From positions 4,287,627-4,351,626 of the forward strand of contig OX638348.1 in NCBI GenBank assembly GCA_951813085.1: a DNA stretch of 64,000 bases, given 5' to 3'. The notes below the pieces were generated by a model, which did no database searches, was not told the origin of the DNA, and saw only the letters and a program-made list of their open reading frames with translations. How positions within the stretch are numbered: position 1 is the first letter of the stretch; each line of letters begins with the position of its first letter. Below are positions 59,244-64,000 of the stretch, one piece after another. Both the position numbers and the translations under genes were made by a program. Origin of the DNA: an uncultured Opitutaceae bacterium (GTDB taxonomy: Bacteria; Verrucomicrobiota; Verrucomicrobiia; Opitutales; Opitutaceae).

Positions 59244-60140
59244 TTAAAGGCGATTGAGAAAGGCGTTGAGCGCCTCAAGAAAAAGGTCTTTTCGATCCCG
59301 GTGTACGCTGTGCCCCGCGCCTTCAATGTGTATGAGCGATCCGTCGCTCAAAATCGACGCGACTGCATGGTTTTTTGCCTGGAGTTCCTTGGGATCGTCA
59401 GCTTTCAGGATTAAGGTAGGGCGTATTATTTTAGCGAAGCTCTTTTCGATGCTTGGCTGACGGGAGCTATCCCGATATGCCGTATTGGGATGATGGCGCT
59501 GCTTGGAGATCACCCGAAAATGAAGCTCCGTGAGGCCCCAGTGGGGAAACTTCTTCATTTGGGTATCAAAGAGCGACTCGTAGTCCATGTTGTTCCGTTC
59601 AAGAATGCTCGCCGCTCGACTTTTCTGGTAATCGACGGAAGGGCGACGGGCGCTTTCGGATGGGTCGCGTTGGACAAGTCTGGGATCCACCAATATCACA
59701 GCTTTAGGAATACTGGGATAGCGGGCGGCAAACCAAGCCGCTGAGGAACTTCCCATGGAGTGGCCCATGACAATCGGATCTTTCAATTCGAGTGATTCTA
59801 TCAGACCTCTGAGATCCTCGACCTGAACATCGGCGGGATCTTCCTTGTTGTGACGATCGAAAAGGCCGTGGCCACGGGCATCGGGCATGATGATATCGAA
59901 ACGGTCCGTGAGCTCGCGGGCGATGGTTGTCCAACAAAGGCCGTCGTCGGAAAATCCGTGCAAGAGGATGAGTGGTGGTTTGTCGCCCCCCGTACGCCAG
60001 TAATGGATACGAATCCCATTGGCATTGGCATAACCCTCTTGCCACGTAGACGCCAATACCGATTGAGGATTTGCGATCGCCAGTTGAGTCATAGCCGCGA
60101 TCGCAAGCAAGAGTAGAGCCTGTCTTTTCATAGAACCCAA
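59244..60140 (-). CDS. Secreted alpha/beta hydrolase
   Basis: 298 residues. A signal peptide (KRQALLLLAIAAMTQLAIA) precedes an alpha/beta hydrolase fold with LLHGFSDDGLCW as oxyanion region, nucleophile Ser in GHSMGSS, a likely acid in DDPKEL and His in GAGHSVHRD. Substrate is unknown; in this setting an ester of a sugar is possible. ATG at 60131 (MKRQ) is an alternative start. It follows an esterase gene with a 27-base gap on the same strand. Confidence 0.83.
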   Translation of the reverse strand: MGSMKRQALLLLAIAAMTQLAIANPQSVLASTWQEGYANANGIRIHYWRTGGDKPPLILLHGFSDDGLCWTTIARELTDRFDIIMPDARGHGLFDRHNKEDPADVQVEDLRGLIESLELKDPIVMGHSMGSSSAAWFAARYPSIPKAVILVDPRLVQRDPSESARRPSVDYQKSRAASILERNNMDYESLFDTQMKKFPHWGLTELHFRVISKQRHHPNTAYRDSSRQPSIEKSFAKIIRPTLILKADDPKELQAKNHAVASILSDGSLIHIEGAGHSVHRDRKDLFLEALNAFLNRL

Positions 60141-60167
60141 TCCGGTTTTGATTAACCTCTTCGTGAC

Positions 60168-61103
60168 TTACTGGTATGGGGAACTTACTATGGACGTTTT
60201 TTGCCGAAAGAGCCAGTCCCATACATCTTCAGTCTTGTCGGTGCGGCCATGGCTGTGGTGAGTGACCCAGCCTTTTTTAGGATCGTCCCCTTTGTAGACG
60301 AAGCCGAAATTGGCCGCGTTGTGCTTCACTCCATCGAGTTCGGTGAATTTCATATTGCCGTTGATCGCGCTGAGACGGTCGAAGATGATTTTGGTGAAGT
60401 CGAACGGCACGGTGGGGTCCTCGTTGCCGTGGAAGGCCCAGATAGGCACATTCTTGAATCGGGCTGCGTCTTTCCAGGGTGACAGGCCTCCGGCGCTCGG
60501 AATCGCTGCTGCGAAACGTTTGGGATCTGCCCATATCGCGTTCCACGTGCCGGCCCCTCCCATGGAGTGACCTAATACGTAGACACGATCTTCATCGATC
60601 GAGTAGGTTCGAGCGAGCTCGTCGAGGAGCAAGAAGGCCATCGTCAGGCTGCCCGTAGAAACGTAGTCGCTATTGTGTCCTCTTTGACGGTAGCGCTCTT
60701 GGTGTGCGCTCGGCAGTCCATCGATGTCTTTCTGAGTGAGTTTCGGATACCGCTCATTGAACGCGGTCCAGGAATCCCACGATTGCGGGGCGACCATTAT
60801 GCAGGCATACCGATCTCTCCATTCCTCGGTGGTGAAGATTTCCGACCAATCCCGTAGCTGGCTTACGTTGTCGTCACCGATGCCCGCTCGGCCGTGGAGG
60901 TTCAAAATGACTGGATAGCGTTTACCAGCATCGAAGTCCTTGGGAAGGAGAAGCCGGTAGGGCATGCCTTGAAATTCCTTCGCCTCGAACAAGGCTAGCT
61001 TGTCCTCTGGAAAGCTCGTTCCCCTGTTGCGCGTATTGTTTTGAGCGAAGCAAAGGAAATTACAGGTTAAAAGGATGGCGAAACAAGCAATGGGTATTTT
61101 CAT
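60168..61103 (-). CDS. Secreted esterase of the dienelactone hydrolase/polyester-esterase type
   Basis: 311 residues with a signal peptide (IPIACFAILLTCNFLCFAQ). YPVILNLHGRAGIGDDN forms the oxyanion region, the nucleophile is Ser in VLGHSMGGAGTW, the acid Asp in FHGNEDPTVP and the His in GVKHNAA. Such proteins remove acetyl or feruloyl groups from polysaccharides or cut aliphatic esters. It is the first gene of a unit with the next hydrolase, and divergent from the Dabb gene. Confidence 0.83.
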   Translation of the reverse strand: MKIPIACFAILLTCNFLCFAQNNTRNRGTSFPEDKLALFEAKEFQGMPYRLLLPKDFDAGKRYPVILNLHGRAGIGDDNVSQLRDWSEIFTTEEWRDRYACIMVAPQSWDSWTAFNERYPKLTQKDIDGLPSAHQERYRQRGHNSDYVSTGSLTMAFLLLDELARTYSIDEDRVYVLGHSMGGAGTWNAIWADPKRFAAAIPSAGGLSPWKDAARFKNVPIWAFHGNEDPTVPFDFTKIIFDRLSAINGNMKFTELDGVKHNAANFGFVYKGDDPKKGWVTHHSHGRTDKTEDVWDWLFRQKTSIVSSPYQ

Positions 61104-61309
61104 TCTGGGACAGTTCGTGAGGCGGTTAGCTAAAAATGATTAATAGCGATGCATTCTAACTGTCATAGCGTTCGTTGACGGATCGGCAACATCTTTGCAA
61201 CGCGCGCTCCATTCTACTTGCGCCGAGTCGGCGCTTTAGCGAATTTCAGGGGTGACCGTTGGTTCTGAGGTTGCCGACTGTTCTCAAATTAACAATTATC
61301 CCCAAATCT

Positions 61310-61693
61310 ATGAAAAAAATCGTAATGATAATGTTGGGCGCCGCGTACATCGCGTTGGGCGCGGTTTCTGCCAATGCGGCGGGTCATGCAAACCCTGCCA
61401 CGCCGCATTCGGTGATTCACGTTGTGACGGTCTCCTGGAAAGAGGACGCGACCGATAAGCAGATTCAGGCGGCGCTCGATGGCGTTAAGACAATCGCCAA
61501 AGAGTACGATGGCGTTACCCGCGTATGGGTCCGCTCCATCAAGGTACAAGGTGAACGCACTCACGCGTTCGTTATGGAATTCAAGTCTGAGAAAGCCCTC
61601 GAGGACTATGCAGGCAGCGAAGCCCAGAAAAAGTGGTACGAGGTCTATGTTCCTATCCGGAAGCAAAGCACGACCTTCGACATTACCAACTAG
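61310..61693 (+). CDS. Exported Dabb-domain (stress-responsive A/B barrel) protein
   Basis: 127 residues from the ATG at 61310. The signal peptide is KKIVMIMLGAAYIALGAVSANA. The mature part has HVVTVSWKEDATDKQIQAALDG and a final WYEVYVPIRKQSTTFDI, the Dabb fold of a dimeric alpha/beta barrel. Its role is unknown. A terminator follows 28 bases after the stop. Confidence 0.82.
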   Translation: MKKIVMIMLGAAYIALGAVSANAAGHANPATPHSVIHVVTVSWKEDATDKQIQAALDGVKTIAKEYDGVTRVWVRSIKVQGERTHAFVMEFKSEKALEDYAGSEAQKKWYEVYVPIRKQSTTFDITN

Positions 61694-61720
61694 TCAAGCG
61701 CTCAACGCGCAGTTTCAATC

Positions 61721-61751
61721 AAGGACGGCCCAATCGGTCGTCCTTTTTTTG
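61721..61751 (+). terminator. Rho-independent terminator after the Dabb gene
   Basis: AAGGACGGCC pairs with CGGTCGTCCTT across a short loop, followed by a long T run ending about 61751. Confidence 0.88.
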
Positions 61752-61811
61752 TGGGAGTCTCGCATGATCGTTTAGCATTGCCCATCGCTATGATCGATAT
61801 TGGCTAAAGGG

Positions 61812-63209
61812 ATGAAGGCCTTGTTCCCTTTTCTGCTCTTAGCGGCAATCCCGTTCTCTTCGGCCAAGCCGAATCTCGTTTTCATCATAGCGGATGACAT
61901 GACCTTTCGGGATATTGGCTGCTATGGCGGGCAAGCCCACACGCCGCATATGGACCATTTGGCGACTGAGGGGATGCGTTTCGAGCGGTGCTTCCAAGCC
62001 GCCTCGATGTGCTCGCCCACGCGCCACAATATCTATACCGGACTCTATCCGTTCAATTCGGGAGCGTATCCAAATCATACCTTCGCGAAGCCAAGCACGA
62101 AGAGCGTCGTTCACTACCTGAAGGAACTCGGGTATCGAGTGGCGCTCTCCGGCAAGACTCATATTGCGCCGAAGGAAGTTTTTCCATTCGAGTATAGCGC
62201 CATAAAGAACAACCCCGATATGGAGTCGGTCGACCAGCTCATGATGGAATCAATCGAGTCGGACCAGCCCTTTTGCCTTTTCGCCTGTTCCAATGAACCG
62301 CACTCCCCGTGGAATTTAGGGGACCCTTCGATCTATCCTCAGGATAAAGTAATCCTTCCTCCTTATATTGTGGATACCCCTCGAATGCGGGAGGACTTTA
62401 GCGCATATTTGGCTGAGATTACGTACTACGACAATCAAGTAGGGCAGATTCTCGCCTTGATCGATAAGCATGGAATTCGTGGAGATACGCTGGTTATGGT
62501 CGTATCGGAGCAAGGGAATGCTTTTCCCTTCGCGAAGTGGACCTGTTACGGAAGCGGACTCCAGTCCGCCATGATCGTTCGCTGGCCCGGCATCGTAGAG
62601 CCAGGATCTTCAACGAATGCGCTCGTTGAATATACGGATATCCTTCCCACCTTTATCGAAGCAGCCGGAGGGACGCCTGCAGAGGTCCTAGACGGAGAAA
62701 GCTTGCTACCTGTTCTGCGAGGCGAAACCAATCGCCACAAGGATTACGTCTACGGAGAGGTGACGACGCGGGGAATCAACAATGGTCCCGAGTCGTACCC
62801 GATTCGGACGGTTCGAGGCGAGCGCTATCGATTGATTTGGAATCTTGATCCCAGCGTGAAATATACCAATGCGTTGACGCGCTCGCCCGCGTTTCAGTCA
62901 ATGATTGCCAAGGCGGCCACTGGAGACATTAGCGCACAAAACCTCGTATCCAGGTATCAACAACGTCCAGAATTCGAATTGTTCGATTGTGAATCGGATC
63001 CTCTTGAGATGAACAACCTTGCGGAGAATCCTGAATATAAGAATACGATAGCCCGCCTCAAGTCAAAGCTCGATGCTTGGATGGCGGCCCAGGGAGACAA
63101 GGGAATGGAAACGGAACGAGAAGCCATTTACCACTCCCGCAGAGCGATTGGCAAAACCAAGGCGGAAGTAGATGCCGCTTGGGCGGAGCGGCAGAATGCG
63201 GGACAGTAG
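61812..63209 (+). CDS. Secreted sulfatase
   Basis: 465 residues from the ATG at 61812, which begins a clear signal peptide (KALFPFLLLAAIPFSSA). NLVFIIADDMTFRDIGCYGG is the metal loop, CSPTR the formylglycine site, VALSGKTHIAP the family lysine/histidine segment, and VVSEQGNAFPFAKW a later metal motif. The frame is intact. It is a close paralogue of the broken sulfatase at 47178 and shares segments such as PFCL, EPH and LPPYIVDT. It cleaves sulfate esters, probably from a glycan. The TTG at 61800 is an unlikely start. Confidence 0.92.
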   Translation: MKALFPFLLLAAIPFSSAKPNLVFIIADDMTFRDIGCYGGQAHTPHMDHLATEGMRFERCFQAASMCSPTRHNIYTGLYPFNSGAYPNHTFAKPSTKSVVHYLKELGYRVALSGKTHIAPKEVFPFEYSAIKNNPDMESVDQLMMESIESDQPFCLFACSNEPHSPWNLGDPSIYPQDKVILPPYIVDTPRMREDFSAYLAEITYYDNQVGQILALIDKHGIRGDTLVMVVSEQGNAFPFAKWTCYGSGLQSAMIVRWPGIVEPGSSTNALVEYTDILPTFIEAAGGTPAEVLDGESLLPVLRGETNRHKDYVYGEVTTRGINNGPESYPIRTVRGERYRLIWNLDPSVKYTNALTRSPAFQSMIAKAATGDISAQNLVSRYQQRPEFELFDCESDPLEMNNLAENPEYKNTIARLKSKLDAWMAAQGDKGMETEREAIYHSRRAIGKTKAEVDAAWAERQNAGQ

Positions 63210-63266
63210 ATCCTTGTTTTAAAGGATGATCCGACGCACGCTGCTAAGTGCGTAAGTATTGAGCAA

Positions 63267-64000
63267 CTACTCAACGACGTGTTTTTCCAATTCCTTCAGC
63301 GCTTGATCAAAAAGGGAGAGGGCATAGTTGCGTTCGCCAGCATTTTTGTAGGCGCCTTCGGATCGATAGTGCTCGCGATCGGATTCTAGTTGAGTGACGA
63401 ATGCCGCGACAGCTTCCTTGGATCTAATAGGCCGTTCATCGACGATCACACGAATCGCATTCGTGTGAACGATTTCATCAATGCGTTGGACCCCAATATG
63501 AGAGCCTGTTCCGGCAATCGCAAACCAGCTGCTCTCATCGATGGCGAGGGCGCTCTCTAGCGTCCACTTGTAGATTCCATTTTCAAGGCGCTTTTTCATG
63601 TCCGCACGTTGAACGACGCCATTTTTCAGCAAGTGGACATTTCGGATTTCCCGAGGAGATGAAACCTCGGCTCGAATTAGGATGGAATCTGATTTCGATA
63701 TATGGATCGTTTCGCCCATTGCTGAGCCATTGATCGTAAATTGGGCCAAGGGTCCGCCCGAGATGAAAACAGCGCCCTTCTTCAGGCCTTTTTTCAGGGA
63801 TTCGAAGTCAACGAGACCATTGGTTTGTACGTATGAGCGTATGGAACCCAGCATGGGTTGCCAGGGCTCTCGGTAGGGTGAGTTGGGAAGATCGGTACCG
63901 GCCATAGGAGGAAGAAAAATACCGCAATTCATGAGCTGGTACCATGTATCCGTTTCATAGATAAATCCGTTGCTGATTTCCCAAAAGTCCACTTTTTCCA
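63267..64000 (-). CDS. CehA/McbA-type metallohydrolase, 5' part outside the window
   Basis: The reverse strand is open from the right edge to a TAG at 63267, about 244 codons. The visible part begins in the PHP-like hydrolase core (DFWEISNGFIYETDTWYQL, CGIFLPPMAGTD) and ends in a beta-sandwich domain and a helical tail. GTG at 63992 is in frame but is internal. The family hydrolyses phosphate or carbamate esters, and similar proteins occur beside sulfatases. Its start and the rest of the metal site cannot be seen. Confidence 0.8.
   Translation of the reverse strand, partial: EKVDFWEISNGFIYETDTWYQLMNCGIFLPPMAGTDLPNSPYREPWQPMLGSIRSYVQTNGLVDFESLKKGLKKGAVFISGGPLAQFTINGSAMGETIHISKSDSILIRAEVSSPREIRNVHLLKNGVVQRADMKKRLENGIYKWTLESALAIDESSWFAIAGTGSHIGVQRIDEIVHTNAIRVIVDERPIRSKEAVAAFVTQLESDREHYRSEGAYKNAGERNYALSLFDQALKELEKHVVE

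Overview
The window most likely comes from a Verrucomicrobiota bacterium of the Opitutae type. This is an inference from the sulfatases, a large TonB-dependent receptor with a carbohydrate-type plug, PQQ-propeller and DUF1080-like proteins, an internal Cys-rich ferrochelatase, a short ParC and mostly weak Shine-Dalgarno sites. Base composition looks close to half G+C. I saw no rRNA, tRNA, CRISPR array, transposase or prophage gene.

Layout. 1-3.4 kb: a truncated glycosyltransferase, then an ACP-dehydratase fusion with a FabB-like ketosynthase. 3.4-6.3 kb: HAD phosphatase and RecD2 helicase. 7-11.2 kb: PanE, an unusually long PurA, and GuaB. 11.3-15.5 kb: MenC and MenE of menaquinone synthesis, then DNA polymerase X. 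15.7-19.8 kb: DnaK, GroES and GroEL. 20-23.2 kb: a response regulator and a zinc metalloprotease, both interrupted. 23.3-39.6 kb: housekeeping genes (IMPase, MOSC, CoaD, PgsA, PgpA, Lgt, CNNM/CorC, PurE, GlpK, SlyD, FKBP, YgjP-type peptidase, ParC, ParE, a methyltransferase, PurD). 39.7-41.6 kb: a two-domain LOG-family protein with two frameshifts. 41.7-46.5 kb: FKBP, GT4 glycosyltransferase, diacylglycerol-kinase-like protein, ferrochelatase and an AraC regulator. 46.7-64 kb: an accessory block of sulfatases, TonB receptor, PQQ propeller, cytochrome c-sugar dehydrogenase, sugar isomerase-like protein, two alpha/beta hydrolases and a CehA-type metallohydrolase. That block looks like a locus for taking up and breaking down a sulfated or esterified glycan.

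The most striking observation is the distribution of broken genes. By hand reconstruction I find four in-frame TAG codons (metalloprotease, two sulfatases, PQQ propeller) and six single frameshifts (response regulator, LOG protein twice, sulfatase, small membrane protein, DUF1080-like protein). All fall in accessory genes, whereas the roughly thirty core genes are open from end to end. This fits relaxed selection and early gene decay better than uniformly spread sequencing error, although error cannot be excluded from the sequence alone. A second global oddity is that TAG terminates about 31 of 54 genes, so the in-frame TAGs are unlikely to be recoded sense codons.

Other candidates for novelty are the ACP-FabZ fusion next to the FabB-like ketosynthase, the 518-residue divergent PurA preceded by a foldable intergenic region, a hairpin over the purD start, a perfect palindrome upstream of the TonB receptor, and repeated TGAGACA heptamers upstream of dnaK.
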